Origin: Erysipelotrichaceae bacterium 66202529
GTDB taxonomy: Bacteria; Bacillota_I; Bacilli_A; Erysipelotrichales; Erysipelotrichaceae
Assembly: GCA_017161075.1 (NCBI GenBank)
Contig: CP046174.1
Location: forward strand, 3,038,001 to 3,102,000
Direction: 5' to 3'
DNA length: 64,000 nt
Shown here: piece by piece, positions 43,619-53,558 of the stretch
Layout: each line of letters starts with the position of its first letter
Position numbering within the stretch: position 1 is the stretch's first letter
Notes under the pieces: model-generated
What the model was told of the DNA's origin: nothing
Databases searched by the model: none
Seen by the model: the letters and a program-made list of their open reading frames with translations, nothing else
Made by a program: the position numbers and the translations under genes

Positions 43619-44715
43619 AATGTCACCTGCTGTTCATACGGCAAACGAAGAGTAAAGGTGATCGTCGATCCCTCCATATCTGCACGAATGCTTCCCTGAT
43701 GCAGCTCGATAATTTCTCGGGCAATCGCCAATCCCAGCCCGGCACCCCCGCTGGTGGAGGTTCTGGCGCTGCCTGCACGATAAAACTTATCAAATAAATG
43801 CTGTACAGAAACAGCATCCATAGCCTCACCTTCATTGCTGTATTGCAGACAGACCCCATTCTCCTCCAGCATTCCGGTAATCCGGATTTCTGTTTGCGGA
43901 ATACTGTAATTGATTGCATTACGCATGAGATTGTCAAATACACGCTGCAGCTTATCAAAATCTCCGCTGATTTCCATATGGTCGACCAGCTGTACCTGAA
44001 GTCGGATTCCTTTTTCCTCCATCAGCGGATAAAAGCCCGCCAGCTGCTGCTGAAGCATACTGTTCAAATCAATCCGGGTAATTTCCAACTGTGACACCTT
44101 ATCGTCATAGCGTAATATTTCTGAAAATTCGTCAATCAGATCATCCAGTCGCTGCGCTTTTTCATAGGTGATCCGTATGGATGTCGCCATTTGTTCCTCA
44201 TCCACGCGGTGATCGAGTATATGATTGATATAACCGATCATAGAGGTAAGCGGTGTTTTTAAGTCATGTGCAAGATACATCAGTAATTCATTTTTATGTT
44301 CCTTTTCCTGAATGGAAAGCTGCTGGGTATGCTGCTTTTTCTCCAGCATATCCTGAATCCGGCCTCTGGCTAAATCCATTTCCGGCAGATAGCGGTAGCT
44401 GAACGGTACCCGCTCCACCGGCTTTCCCTGCACGGTGTCAAGCAATACATCGAGATTTTGAAAAAAGAGCAATACAAATAGATACAGCAGCAGTGCAGTT
44501 CCCGCTGCTAGAAGAAACATGTTGATTTCCAGCTCATGCTTCAGATAAAACAACAGGAAATCGGAATCCCTGAGTGTTCCCTGACTGCTGAAATACTGCG
44601 CATAATGATCTAGCAGAAACACGATAGTGCCAATGATTCCCATAACGAATACTGTCATGAACAGATACAGATATGCAAGATGCTTGCGCAGTCTGCGATA
44701 CGTACTATTCTTCAA
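43615..44715 (-). CDS. VanS-like sensor histidine kinase
   Basis: This 366-residue kinase has two helices (about 15-37 and 62-84) flanking a short outer loop, a HAMP-like region, the H box YLAHDLKTPLTSMIGY (His near residue 150), N box VFDNLMRNAINYS, a G1-like NEGEAMD, F box LFDKFYRA and G2 GGAGLGLAIAREII. The sequence is close in pattern to VanS of glycopeptide-resistance operons. It is predicted to phosphorylate the VanR-like regulator, whose gene overlaps its start by 11 bp. The short sensing loop suggests detection at the membrane surface. Confidence 0.92.
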   Translation of the reverse strand: MKNSTYRRLRKHLAYLYLFMTVFVMGIIGTIVFLLDHYAQYFSSQGTLRDSDFLLFYLKHELEINMFLLAAGTALLLYLFVLLFFQNLDVLLDTVQGKPVERVPFSYRYLPEMDLARGRIQDMLEKKQHTQQLSIQEKEHKNELLMYLAHDLKTPLTSMIGYINHILDHRVDEEQMATSIRITYEKAQRLDDLIDEFSEILRYDDKVSQLEITRIDLNSMLQQQLAGFYPLMEEKGIRLQVQLVDHMEISGDFDKLQRVFDNLMRNAINYSIPQTEIRITGMLEENGVCLQYSNEGEAMDAVSVQHLFDKFYRAGSARTSTSGGAGLGLAIAREIIELHQGSIRADMEGSTITFTLRLPYEQQVTL

Positions 44716-45394
44716 TCTGGTAGCCTACGCCCCATACCGTTTTGATGAATTTCGGATTTCTTGGCGGCTCATGCATTTTTTCACGCAGGCGGCGGATATG
44801 CACCATGACGGTATTGTTGCTGTCAAAGTATTTTTCCTTCCATACAGCCTCAAACAGCTCCTCGCTGGTGATAACACGTCCCTTATTCTTGCACAGATAC
44901 CACAAAATCGAAAACTCAATCGGGGTCAGATTGAGCACCTCATCATACAGGGTACACCGATGGGAATCGTTGTCGATGATCAATCCCTTGAAATCTATCA
45001 CATTCACATTTTCCTGTGACGGGTTGTATTTTTTATACCGGCGCAGCTGTGCCTTGACGCGGGCAACCAGCTCCAGCGGATTAAACGGCTTGGTTATATA
45101 GTCGTCAGCGCCTAAGGAAAGACCCTGAATTTTATCCACATCCTCCACCTTTGCCGTCAGCATAATCACGGGGAACATATATTTCTCTCGTATGATTTTA
45201 CATATTTCAAAGCCGCTGATTTCAGGCATCATCACATCCAGCAGAGCCAGATCGACACGGTTATTCTTCATATATTCCAAAGCATCCCTGCTGTCGTAAA
45301 ATTTATGTACTTCATAGCCCTCATTGTTGAGATACAGTGCAACGAGGTCTGCGATTTCCTTTTCATCATCTAATACTAGTATTTTTGTCTGCAT
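44705..45394 (-). CDS. VanR-like OmpR-family response regulator
   Basis: 229 residues from the ATG at 45394 (GGAGG 8 bp upstream). The receiver domain has the acidic pair (LVLDDEKEIADLVALYL), phospho-Asp in LALLDVMMPEISG, Thr in MLTAK and Lys in DDYITKPFNPLELVARV. The C-terminal winged helix (LTPIEFSILWYLCKNKGRV, VMVHIRRLREKM, KTVWGVGYQIEE) is of OmpR type. VanR is the nearest family I recall. It likely controls the divergent D,D-carboxypeptidase gene. Confidence 0.93.
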   Translation of the reverse strand: MQTKILVLDDEKEIADLVALYLNNEGYEVHKFYDSRDALEYMKNNRVDLALLDVMMPEISGFEICKIIREKYMFPVIMLTAKVEDVDKIQGLSLGADDYITKPFNPLELVARVKAQLRRYKKYNPSQENVNVIDFKGLIIDNDSHRCTLYDEVLNLTPIEFSILWYLCKNKGRVITSEELFEAVWKEKYFDSNNTVMVHIRRLREKMHEPPRNPKFIKTVWGVGYQIEE

Positions 45395-45543
45395 GAAAAA
45401 TCCCTCCATATTCCTATTATAACAAATCCAGCATCATTCGTCCCGACAAGTTTGCAATGTAAGAAAAAATTAAGGGGACTTTTTTTATATTCATCATGGA
45501 CTATTTTACCATCTATGGTATGATATTGGAGGAGTTGACAACA

Positions 45544-46554
45544 ATGCGAAAAATTAGAAAAAGATGGTGGCTTGTGGCAGCGGCGGCACTGGTTCTGCTG
45601 TTTGCGGATGTCGCCATGTATATACAGATTCGAAAGTATTATCCAGATTTTATGAAACAGGAAGAGGTTTCCCAGCCTGTCGCTGCACAGGGGCTGGATG
45701 CCAGGCAGCAGGCAATTCAAAAAAAGCTGGCCTCCGTGAAGCTGAACAGCCGCTATGCGATGGTAATTGATTTAAAGGATCAGCAGGTGCTGTATGAAAA
45801 AAACAGCGACAAAAAGTTGTTTCCGGCTTCCTTGACCAAGGTGCTGACAGCAATCGTTGCCCTGGATAATGCAGAGGACTTACATAAAAAAATCACGATT
45901 ACAAACAAGGATATTAAGGGACTGGCAGAGGCGAATGCAAGTGTAGCAGGCTTAGCCGTCGGAGAACAGGTAACAATAGAGGATTTATTGTATGCCCTTA
46001 TTCTGCCTTCAGGTGCAGATGGCGCAAATGCACTGGCTAACCATTTGAACGGCAGTGTATCCAATTTTGTAAAGGATATGAACAGTAAGGCAGACGGCAT
46101 GGGAATGACACATACACATTTCACGAATACGACAGGTCTGCACGATAAGCAGCATTATACAACACTGCAGGATATGAAAAAAATGATGGATCATGCCTGG
46201 AAAAATCCGGCCTTTCGCAAGGTGATGACGACCCTGCGTTATAGTCTTCCTGCCACAAAGCAGCATCCTAAGGGTTTAAAGCTGAACAGCACGCTGCTGT
46301 TTTATGACAATGACCTGAAATTTGACGGCGGCAGCATCATCGGCGGAAAGAGCGGGTATACACCGGAAGCCGGCTATTGCCTAATTAGTGTGGCTGAAAT
46401 GAAGGATGGTCATTCCTACATGATGATTAGTGCAAAGGCAGATAAAACAGATTTTTCAATCGTAGAAGAAGGCAGCAGTACCGATGCGGAATATGGCAAT
46501 ATACAGGATGCAAAGACCGTGTATGCTGCAATCGCAGAGGTTAAAAAGAAATAG
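45544..46554 (+). CDS. D-alanyl-D-alanine carboxypeptidase, S11 family
   Basis: 336 residues from the ATG at 45544 (GGAGGAGTTGACAAC upstream). An N-terminal membrane segment (residues 7-26) anchors a penicillin-binding domain: SLTK (catalytic Ser and Lys), SGADGAN (the S-x-N-like motif) and GGKSGYTPEAG (KSG). It trims the terminal D-Ala from peptidoglycan pentapeptides, which also lowers vancomycin targets. It is divergent from the VanR-like gene, with about 150 bp between, so common control is plausible. No C-terminal amphipathic anchor is visible, unlike DacA. Confidence 0.93.
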   Translation: MRKIRKRWWLVAAAALVLLFADVAMYIQIRKYYPDFMKQEEVSQPVAAQGLDARQQAIQKKLASVKLNSRYAMVIDLKDQQVLYEKNSDKKLFPASLTKVLTAIVALDNAEDLHKKITITNKDIKGLAEANASVAGLAVGEQVTIEDLLYALILPSGADGANALANHLNGSVSNFVKDMNSKADGMGMTHTHFTNTTGLHDKQHYTTLQDMKKMMDHAWKNPAFRKVMTTLRYSLPATKQHPKGLKLNSTLLFYDNDLKFDGGSIIGGKSGYTPEAGYCLISVAEMKDGHSYMMISAKADKTDFSIVEEGSSTDAEYGNIQDAKTVYAAIAEVKKK

Positions 46555-46617
46555 AAGAAATAAATATGAAGTTACTATTCACAGTTGAATAGAAAAAGTA
46601 AAAAAGTATGAGATAGG

Positions 46618-46655
46618 AAAAGTTATCTACGAAGACGTCCGTGGATAACTTTTTT
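46618..46655 (+). terminator. Terminator of the carboxypeptidase gene
   Basis: AAAAGTTATC and GATAACTTTT pair around a 16-nt loop with inner ACG/CGT, followed by T2 beyond the stem. The stretch 46656-46883 has only a short unsupported minus-strand frame. Confidence 0.75.
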
Positions 46656-46883
46656 GTCAAGAAATTAAGTTTGCTTTATATTTATCAAAACCCTTTTTTC
46701 GTTTAACAGCTCCCGCAAGGATCAACAGCATACCACAATAATTATTCACCAGCATCATGAGATGTGCTTCCTGATCTATACAACCGAAAAAGAAGCTCCT
46801 TTTAGTTATCTGGGGTTTTTCACATATTAAAAAGCTGCAAGCCCCGTTGAACATCAGGTAGCTTACAGCGATTTGCTCTATTC

Positions 46884-47813
46884 TTATTTGTTTTCTTCTA
46901 CTGCCTTGACAATATCATTTGCTGTCAGGCCGTATTTCTCAAGCAGAGCAGCAGGTGTTCCGCTTTCACCGAATGTATCCTTGATTCCAACCATAGCAAG
47001 CTTCTTTGGAGCCTTCTGGCTGAGAACCTCAGCAACTGCGCTTCCCAGTCCGCCAATCACACTATGCTCTTCACAGGTGACAAACAGATCATGATCCTTC
47101 GTCAGCTCAACAATCAGTTCCTCATCAATCGGTTTGATTGTGTGCATGTCAACAACTGTTACATCCATACCCTTATCCTTCAATGCAGCGGCAGCCTTCA
47201 TAGCAGCCTCTACCATGATTCCTGTAGCAATCAGTGCAACACCGGTTCCTTTACGAATCACATTTCCTTTTCCAATCTGGAAATTCAATGTATCCTCCGT
47301 ATAAACATCCTCAACAGCCATTCTTCCCAAACGCACATAGCAAGGACCGTCGTAAGCCGCAACCGCACGGATTGCAGCCTTTGTTTCCACACCGTCAGCC
47401 GGTGAAATTACTACCATACCCGGAATGCTTCTCATCAAAGCAACATCCTCAACACTCTGGTGGCTGGCACCATCCTCACCGACCGTAAGTCCGGCATGTG
47501 TTGCACACACCTTCACATTCAGATGCGGATAGCAGATAGAGTTACGTACCTGTTCGAATGCACGTCCAGCCGCAAACATTGCGAATGTACTTGCAAATAC
47601 GATATTTCCGCTTGTTGCCATACCTGCAGCAGCAGCCATCATATTACCTTCCGCTATACCGAAGTTAAAATGCTGTTCAGGAGCAACCTTTTTTACTTCT
47701 CCTGTTTTTGTAGAACCGGATAAATCGGCATCCAGTACCAGAATTTTTTTATTTTCCTTTGCCAGTTCAGCAAGCGCTTTTCCATACGCTTCACGAGTAG
47801 CCATCTTTGCCAT
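46884..47813 (-). CDS. Transketolase, C-terminal subunit
   Basis: This 309-residue half carries the pyrimidine-binding and C-terminal domains of transketolase. Evidence is ILVLDADLSGSTKTG near residue 24, the catalytic Glu in FNFGIAEGNMMAAAAGMA, and HAGLTVGEDGASHQSVEDVA. It starts at the last base of the N-terminal subunit stop codon (TAATG), so the two are translationally coupled. Together they transfer two-carbon units between sugar phosphates in the pentose phosphate pathway. The split form is common in Firmicutes and archaea. Confidence 0.95.
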   Translation of the reverse strand: MAKMATREAYGKALAELAKENKKILVLDADLSGSTKTGEVKKVAPEQHFNFGIAEGNMMAAAAGMATSGNIVFASTFAMFAAGRAFEQVRNSICYPHLNVKVCATHAGLTVGEDGASHQSVEDVALMRSIPGMVVISPADGVETKAAIRAVAAYDGPCYVRLGRMAVEDVYTEDTLNFQIGKGNVIRKGTGVALIATGIMVEAAMKAAAALKDKGMDVTVVDMHTIKPIDEELIVELTKDHDLFVTCEEHSVIGGLGSAVAEVLSQKAPKKLAMVGIKDTFGESGTPAALLEKYGLTANDIVKAVEENK

Positions 47814-48640
47814 TATTTACATCCTCCTTCAAGTTCTGCAATTGCTTCCGCACACTGTTCTGCACTTGGTGCAGTTCCATGCCATCCAGCTTTGTTTTCC
47901 ATGAAGGATACGCCCTTGCCTTTCACTGTGTGCGCTACGACAACCGTTGGTTTTCCCTTGACTGTTTTCGCTTCCTCACAGGCAGCAATCACGCTTTCCA
48001 GATCATTTCCATTCTCCAGAACGATTACGTTCCATCCAAACGCTTTAAACTTTTCATCAATCGGTGTTGGATTCATAACATCCGTTACGTTACCGTCAAT
48101 CTGCAGACCGTTGTGGTCAACAAATGCCAGCAGGTTATCCAGCTTGTAATGAGCGGCAGCCATAGCAGCTTCCCATACCTGGCCTTCCTGACATTCACCA
48201 TCACCTAAAATCGTATAAATACGGTGATCCTCCTTATTGTATTTATTCGCAATCGCCATACCAACTGCACAGGAAATACCCTGTCCCAGTGATCCGGTTG
48301 ACATATCGACACCAGGCAGCTTACGCATGCTTGGATGCCCCTGCAGGCGGGAGTTAATTTTACGGAAAGTAGAAAGCTCTTCTTCCTCAATCAGGCCCTT
48401 CTCTGCCAGTACGGAATACAGCAGCGGAGAAGCATGACCCTTTGACAGGACAAAACGATCCCTATTCGTTGATGCCACATTGTCTTTGGTGATGTCCATC
48501 TGCGTAAAGTAGATAGCCGTTGCGATTTCTACAGAAGACAGACTCCCACCCGGATGACCGGATTTTGCTTCTGTAACCGTCTTTACGATGTTCTTTCGAA
48601 TGTTGTTTGCTTTTCCCTTTAGATCTTCTATTTGGTACAT
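47813..48640 (-). CDS. Transketolase, N-terminal subunit
   Basis: This 275-residue subunit holds the thiamine diphosphate pyrophosphate-binding domain. The His-containing SGHPGGSLSSVEIATAIYF (residues 27-45) and SKGHASPLLY (about 68-77) are present, and the ThDP motif GDGECQEGQVWEAAMAAAHY (about 146) ends in a run to DHNGLQIDG. It needs the downstream subunit for activity. GGAGGACTATAGA precedes the ATG. The gene pair has no pentose phosphate neighbours. Confidence 0.95.
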   Translation of the reverse strand: MYQIEDLKGKANNIRKNIVKTVTEAKSGHPGGSLSSVEIATAIYFTQMDITKDNVASTNRDRFVLSKGHASPLLYSVLAEKGLIEEEELSTFRKINSRLQGHPSMRKLPGVDMSTGSLGQGISCAVGMAIANKYNKEDHRIYTILGDGECQEGQVWEAAMAAAHYKLDNLLAFVDHNGLQIDGNVTDVMNPTPIDEKFKAFGWNVIVLENGNDLESVIAACEEAKTVKGKPTVVVAHTVKGKGVSFMENKAGWHGTAPSAEQCAEAIAELEGGCK

Positions 48641-48720
48641 TCTATAGTCCTCCTTGTTTTGAACACGTTTATTATACTATAAAACCCCTGTATTGCACAA
48701 AGAATATTATGTGAAATTGT

Positions 48721-48763
48721 AAAAGAGCAGCCGTATTTCAGAACAAATGCTCCTAACGGCTGC
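48721..48763 (-). terminator. Terminator of tex
   Basis: GCAGCCGT and ACGGCTGC pair around a 21-nt loop. The T stretch on the minus strand (TCTTTT) is short. It lies about 50 bp past the tex stop. Confidence 0.6.
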
Positions 48764-48809
48764 AGCTTATGAATATTCTGACATTTCTTCAATAGGAGCG
48801 CGGCATTGC

Positions 48810-50957
48810 TTATTGTACAGGAAGCAACGACAGCTGTACCTTTTGCTTTTCCTCGTCAATATGATACACCCATACCTTGACGATATCACCCACAGAAACC
48901 AGCTCACTTGGATGAGATACACGGTGTCTGCTCATTTTGGAAATATGGACAAGACCATCCTCATGCAGTCCGATATCGACAAACGCTCCAAAGTCTACGA
49001 CATTGCGGACAACCCCCTCCAGCTGATCTCCGATATGCAAGTCCTCAAGCTCCAAAACATCACTTCGCAAAAGAGGTGCATCGTAACGATCCCGATAATC
49101 CCGCAGCGGCGTCGCTATCGCCTCCAGGATATCCTGAATCGTATAGCGGTCACTTTCACAGGCCTTGATCAATGCACCCACATCGGCCTGCTTTACTGCC
49201 TCCTGTGCCTGTTCACTCCCCATATCCTGACTTGCTATGGATAGCTGCTGCAGCACCCTTCTGGCAATCGCATAGCTTTCCGGATGAATGCTTGTACGAT
49301 CCAGCATCTCATCCCCATCCTCGATACGTAAGAAGCCTGCCGCCTGTTCATAGGACTTCGCACCAATCTTCGGTATTATTTTCAATTCCTTACGGTTTTT
49401 CAGCTCCCCGTTTGCCTTGCGGTACTCTACGATGGATTTCGCCGTAGCCTGGCTGAGACCGGAAATATTTTTCAGCAGCTCCTGGGAAGCCGTGTTCACA
49501 TTGACACCGACCCGATTCACCGCCTTGGAAACAACAAAATCCAAGCGCTCCTTTAAACGCGCTGTTGGAAGATCGTGCTGGTACTGCCCCACACCGATTG
49601 ACTGCGGATCAATTTTAATCAGCTCCGAAAGCGGATCGAGGATTCTTCTCGCAATGGAAATGGCAGAGCGCTGTTCCACATGAAGCTCAGGAAACTCATC
49701 CCGCGCCAGCTTGCTTGCGGAATATACGGAAGCCCCTGCCTCAGAGACGATGGTATAAGCTACATTCAGATGGTACTCCCGAATCAGGGATGCTACAAAC
49801 GCTTCACTCTCGCGGCTTGCCGTCCCATTTCCAATAGCGATAATATCAATGGGATACTCTTTCAGAAGCTGCAGCATCTTCTGCTTTGCTTCCTTTATTT
49901 TCGCATTTGGCGGTGTTGGATAAATTACACTGACATCCAGCATATTTCCGTTCTTATCCACAACTGCAAGCTTACATCCGGTACGAAAAGCGGGATCAAA
50001 GCCAAGCACCATCTTATTTTTTACCGGCGGCTGCAGCAGCAGACGTTCCAGATTTAAGGAAAATACCTCAATCGACTGCTCATGTGCCTTTTCACTCAAC
50101 TGAGCCCGGATTTCACGCTCCACAGCAGGAAAGGCAAGACGCTTTAACCCATCACGGACAGCCTCCTCAATATATGGCACACAGGGACTCTGTCTTTTTT
50201 TCGTAAAGCGGCGAATCGTCCAGTCTGTGATATAATCCTTATCGAAATCGACAGCTACACTGAGCACCTTTTCCTTTTCACCGCGATCGATTGCCATGAT
50301 ACGGTGACTCGCCAATGTGGAAATACGCTCACTGTAATCATAATACATCTTATAAACTTTTTTATCATCCGTATGCTTCTTCTTTTCCTTTGTAGTGAGG
50401 CGTCCATAGCGCTCCATACTGCTGCGAATTTTCTGCCGCACAGCAGGATCATCACTCGCCAGCTCTGCCAGGATATCCTCAGCCCCCTGAATAGCGCTTT
50501 CAACATCCTTCACCTTATCATTCAGATACTTCCTTGCCTCAGCCTTCACATCTGCATCCCGATACAGCTGCAGCAGCCAGTCCGCCAACGGCTTCAGTCC
50601 TTTAGCCGCCGCATCGCTTGCCCTGGTCTTGCGCTTCTGCTGATATGGCCGGTAAATATCCTCTACCTGTGACAGCTTTTCACAGGCATTGATTCCTGCA
50701 ATGATTTCATCCGTCAGCTTACCCTGCTGTTCAATCAGGCGTTTGACATCCTCCTTGCGCTTTTCCAGATTTACCTGGTACTCATATTGTTCCTGAATCA
50801 CACGAATCTGTTCCTCATCCAGACCCTTCGTCACTTCTTTACGATAACGGGCGATAAACGGAACGGTATTTCCTTCTTCCAATAACTGCAGCGTATTTCG
50901 GATCTGCTCCGGCTGAATGTGCAGCTGCGCCGCCATCGGCTGTATGATATGCTCCAT
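48810..50957 (-). CDS. tex: Tex family RNA-binding protein with S1 domain
   Basis: 715 residues. Tex helical N-terminal domain (VPFIARYRKEVTKGLDEEQI near residue 33), a YqgF/RuvC-like domain (VLGFDPAFRTGCKLAVVD, about 320; AIGNGTASRE), a helix-hairpin-helix pair (VGVNVNTASQELLKNISGLS, about 490) and a C-terminal S1 domain (GVVRNVVDFGAFVDIGLHED, about 640). It binds nucleic acid and affects transcription; the exact action is unsettled. Length is normal. AAGAAGGTACATAGT precedes the ATG. Confidence 0.96.
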   Translation of the reverse strand: MEHIIQPMAAQLHIQPEQIRNTLQLLEEGNTVPFIARYRKEVTKGLDEEQIRVIQEQYEYQVNLEKRKEDVKRLIEQQGKLTDEIIAGINACEKLSQVEDIYRPYQQKRKTRASDAAAKGLKPLADWLLQLYRDADVKAEARKYLNDKVKDVESAIQGAEDILAELASDDPAVRQKIRSSMERYGRLTTKEKKKHTDDKKVYKMYYDYSERISTLASHRIMAIDRGEKEKVLSVAVDFDKDYITDWTIRRFTKKRQSPCVPYIEEAVRDGLKRLAFPAVEREIRAQLSEKAHEQSIEVFSLNLERLLLQPPVKNKMVLGFDPAFRTGCKLAVVDKNGNMLDVSVIYPTPPNAKIKEAKQKMLQLLKEYPIDIIAIGNGTASRESEAFVASLIREYHLNVAYTIVSEAGASVYSASKLARDEFPELHVEQRSAISIARRILDPLSELIKIDPQSIGVGQYQHDLPTARLKERLDFVVSKAVNRVGVNVNTASQELLKNISGLSQATAKSIVEYRKANGELKNRKELKIIPKIGAKSYEQAAGFLRIEDGDEMLDRTSIHPESYAIARRVLQQLSIASQDMGSEQAQEAVKQADVGALIKACESDRYTIQDILEAIATPLRDYRDRYDAPLLRSDVLELEDLHIGDQLEGVVRNVVDFGAFVDIGLHEDGLVHISKMSRHRVSHPSELVSVGDIVKVWVYHIDEEKQKVQLSLLPVQ

Positions 50958-51323
50958 ACTATGTACCTTCTTTCATTAAGAATGCGGATATTGCCAGTGT
51001 CTGTCCTGCAATCCGCAAACATCATTTTTACAACGCATTTATTATATAGAGGAAATTCTGGAAATACAAGACTTGCCTTTATGTGACTGTGCGTTTATCA
51101 TCACCAGCGATAGGGATATGGGTACTTTATAAACGTATAGTCCTTAAATGCTAAGGAAACAAGAGCTTTTAAACATTCATAGCCGTCACGGCTTTATCAG
51201 CCCTTTTTCCAGGATAAGCCGCTGTTTCATTTCATCCTAAGCTGTAAGATTATCCATTCCTGGAATTTTCCTTTTCATCAGGTGTGGAATATGGTACAAT
51301 AGAACCTAAAGGATGTGGAAATT
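50958..51323. other. Divergent gap between tex and the pentapeptide gene
   Basis: About 365 bp carrying both promoters. A short dyad AGCCGT-C-ACGGCT occurs at 51181-51193 without a T run. A TATGGTACAAT-like -10 region lies near 51291. No gene is visible. Confidence 0.35.
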
Positions 51324-51959
51324 ATGAAAATAGTACAACCCCGTTTACGCCCGTCATATGATATGGCACAAAGTCTGCAGGAATGCATTGATATGGATCA
51401 TTATGTGGAGGGCATGGAATTTGACGGCATCAGCATTCAAAATGAAGAGCATACAGCATTGCATCTGGACGGCTGTATATTTCGCAATGTGTTTTTCGAG
51501 GACTGTGAATTTGACGCAATTGATATGATAGATACCATTTTTGAAAACTGTGATTTGTCCAATCTGCACTTCACAAAGGGAGCGATTCATCGCTGTGTTT
51601 TCCGAAACTGCCGCTGTATGGGGATTGATTTCAGCGACTGTGTGATACACAATACCCTTTTCACGAATCTGAAAGCCGCCTATGCCAACATGTCAGGCTC
51701 CCGTTTCCGGCAGGTGATATTTGATAACAGCAATTTCTCAAACGCAAGCTTTATACAATGCGAATACCAGAAGACGGTATATGACCATTGTGATTTAAAG
51801 GAAAGTGAATTCCATAATACAAATCTGAAAGGCATGGATCTTTCCTCCAGTGATATTGAAGGAATCAGTCTGACCATGGATCATATACGCGGAGTCATCG
51901 TCAATGAGCAGCAGGCGCTGCGGCTTGTTCAGCTGCTTGGTATCATCGTTAAAGAATAA
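51324..51959 (+). CDS. Pentapeptide repeat protein
   Basis: 211 residues from the ATG at 51324 (AAAGGATG upstream; a GTG at 51315 is too close to it). Repeats of the A(D/N)LXX type run through residues 45-185, for example CIFRNVFFEDCEFDAIDMID and CDLKESEFHNTNLKGMDLSS, giving a right-handed quadrilateral beta helix. Such helices mimic DNA and in Qnr/MfpA proteins shield gyrase; others have unknown roles. The central positions are mainly F and L, as usual. No fused domain or membrane segment is seen. Confidence 0.9.
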   Translation: MKIVQPRLRPSYDMAQSLQECIDMDHYVEGMEFDGISIQNEEHTALHLDGCIFRNVFFEDCEFDAIDMIDTIFENCDLSNLHFTKGAIHRCVFRNCRCMGIDFSDCVIHNTLFTNLKAAYANMSGSRFRQVIFDNSNFSNASFIQCEYQKTVYDHCDLKESEFHNTNLKGMDLSSSDIEGISLTMDHIRGVIVNEQQALRLVQLLGIIVKE

Positions 51960-52205
51960 CACGCACATTACTGCAAATAAGCTTTTCCTGAAATCGTCGT
52001 AGCTGTATGATGCTGCATATATTCGCACGTTTTCTTCGGTTTGTGATTTTTTTGATTACTGTATGTATCTAAATGTTATGCAATAATGTTATGCAATAAA
52101 CTTCCTATACAGCCATAGGAACAGATTTTTTCCCATACTGTTTGTATATTGTATACATATCCGCGTACCGCATGTTTGTCTATAGGATACACTATGGTTT
52201 CATCA

Positions 52206-52265
52206 CAAAAAAAACAAGAAGTCATTTGTTCTCTATATATCAAAAGAGGACCTCAACACTTCTTG
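52206..52265 (-). terminator. Terminator of pepT
   Basis: CAAGAAGT and ACTTCTTG form the outer stem of a long hairpin with inner AGAGG-type pairing, followed by T8 on the minus strand. It lies about 15 bp past the pepT stop. The gap 51960-52205 has no feature. Confidence 0.7.
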
Positions 52266-52278
52266 CTTTTTAGTTCAC

Positions 52279-53496
52279 TCACTTCAGACTGTTTTCAACA
52301 ATTTTCAGCAGCAGCTCCACACTCGTTTGCATTTCCTGGATGGAAGCAAATTCAAATTTCCCATGATAATTATAACCGCCTGTACCAAGGTTTGGACAAG
52401 GCAGTCCATCATAGGTCAGACGGGCGCCATCTGTACCACCACGTATCGCTGTGGACTTTGGCTGTAGTCCAAGCTGCTTCATAGAAGATTTAACCAGCTC
52501 AATGATGCTCATATCCTTTTCAATAATCGTCCGCATGTTTGCATAACTGTCCTGAATCGTAAGCTGGATGGTATGTTCCGGATATTTCTGATTGAGGTAA
52601 TCCGCAATTCTGCGGAAATCCTCCTTCTGCTTTTCAAACAAATCTTCATTGTGATTACGGATAATGTAGGACATATAGGCATGCTCACATTCTCCATGTA
52701 ATTCGGTCAGGTGATTAAATCCTTCATATCCCTGTGTATACGCAGGATTTTTTTCAACCGGCAGCATGGAATGAAACTCCATCGCCACCAGCAGGGCATT
52801 GATCATTTTATCCTTTGCACTGCCTGGATGAATGCTGAGACCCTGTATCTGAATCTGAGCGCTTGCAGCATTGAAATTCTCATAATCCACACAATCAACC
52901 TCGCCGCCATCTACGGTATACGCAAAATCAGCACCGAAGGCAGGTACACGGAAATGATCCGTTCCCCGTCCGACTTCTTCATCCGGCGTAAATGCTATAC
53001 ATATTTTTCCATGCTCACGGTCTTCACGAAGCAAAGCTTCTGCCATCGTCATGATTTCGGCAATCCCAGCCTTATCATCTGCGCCAAGCAGAGTAGTACC
53101 ATCCGTGACAATCAAATCATCCCCGATTTTATGCTTCAGACAATCAAAATCCTGTACCCCCATGGAAATGCCAAGCTCCTCATTCAATACGATATCTGAG
53201 CCGTTATAAGCTGGAATAATTCTAGGATTGACATTCTTTCCACTCATATCCGGAGATGTATCCATATGTGCTATAAAGCCAATCGCTTTTACATCCTTTT
53301 TCGTATTAGCGGGAATCGTACCGTATACGATGCCAAATTCATCCACATAGGCATCCGTAATACCTATTGCCTTCATTTCATCCACTAATGCCTCTGCCAG
53401 CTTTAACTGCTTCAATGAGCTGGGCGTGGTTTGTGAATGCTCATCTGATTGCGTATCAAATGATACATAATGTAAAAATCTTTCCTGAACGTTCAT
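52279..53496 (-). CDS. pepT: Peptidase T (tripeptide aminopeptidase)
   Basis: This 405-residue M20B metallopeptidase has the first zinc ligand in IGFIAHMDTSPD (His near 76), bridging Asp in LLGADDKAGIAEIMT (about 140), Glu-Glu in AFTPDEEVGRGTDHF (about 174), DGGEVDCVDYENFNA, and the final His in GTGGYNYHGKFEF. It removes the N-terminal residue of tripeptides in the cytosol. AAGAAGGGTT precedes the ATG. It is monocistronic. Confidence 0.97.
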   Translation of the reverse strand: MNVQERFLHYVSFDTQSDEHSQTTPSSLKQLKLAEALVDEMKAIGITDAYVDEFGIVYGTIPANTKKDVKAIGFIAHMDTSPDMSGKNVNPRIIPAYNGSDIVLNEELGISMGVQDFDCLKHKIGDDLIVTDGTTLLGADDKAGIAEIMTMAEALLREDREHGKICIAFTPDEEVGRGTDHFRVPAFGADFAYTVDGGEVDCVDYENFNAASAQIQIQGLSIHPGSAKDKMINALLVAMEFHSMLPVEKNPAYTQGYEGFNHLTELHGECEHAYMSYIIRNHNEDLFEKQKEDFRRIADYLNQKYPEHTIQLTIQDSYANMRTIIEKDMSIIELVKSSMKQLGLQPKSTAIRGGTDGARLTYDGLPCPNLGTGGYNYHGKFEFASIQEMQTSVELLLKIVENSLK

Positions 53497-53558
53497 GTAT
53501 AACCCTTCTTTCTATCTAGTACGATTATACACAAATTTATCACAACACTCCAGCAGGA

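Noticed and set aside
46657..46854. Minus-strand 65-codon ORF
   Set aside because: No ribosome site or family; it lies between two convergent transcription units and is AT-biased.
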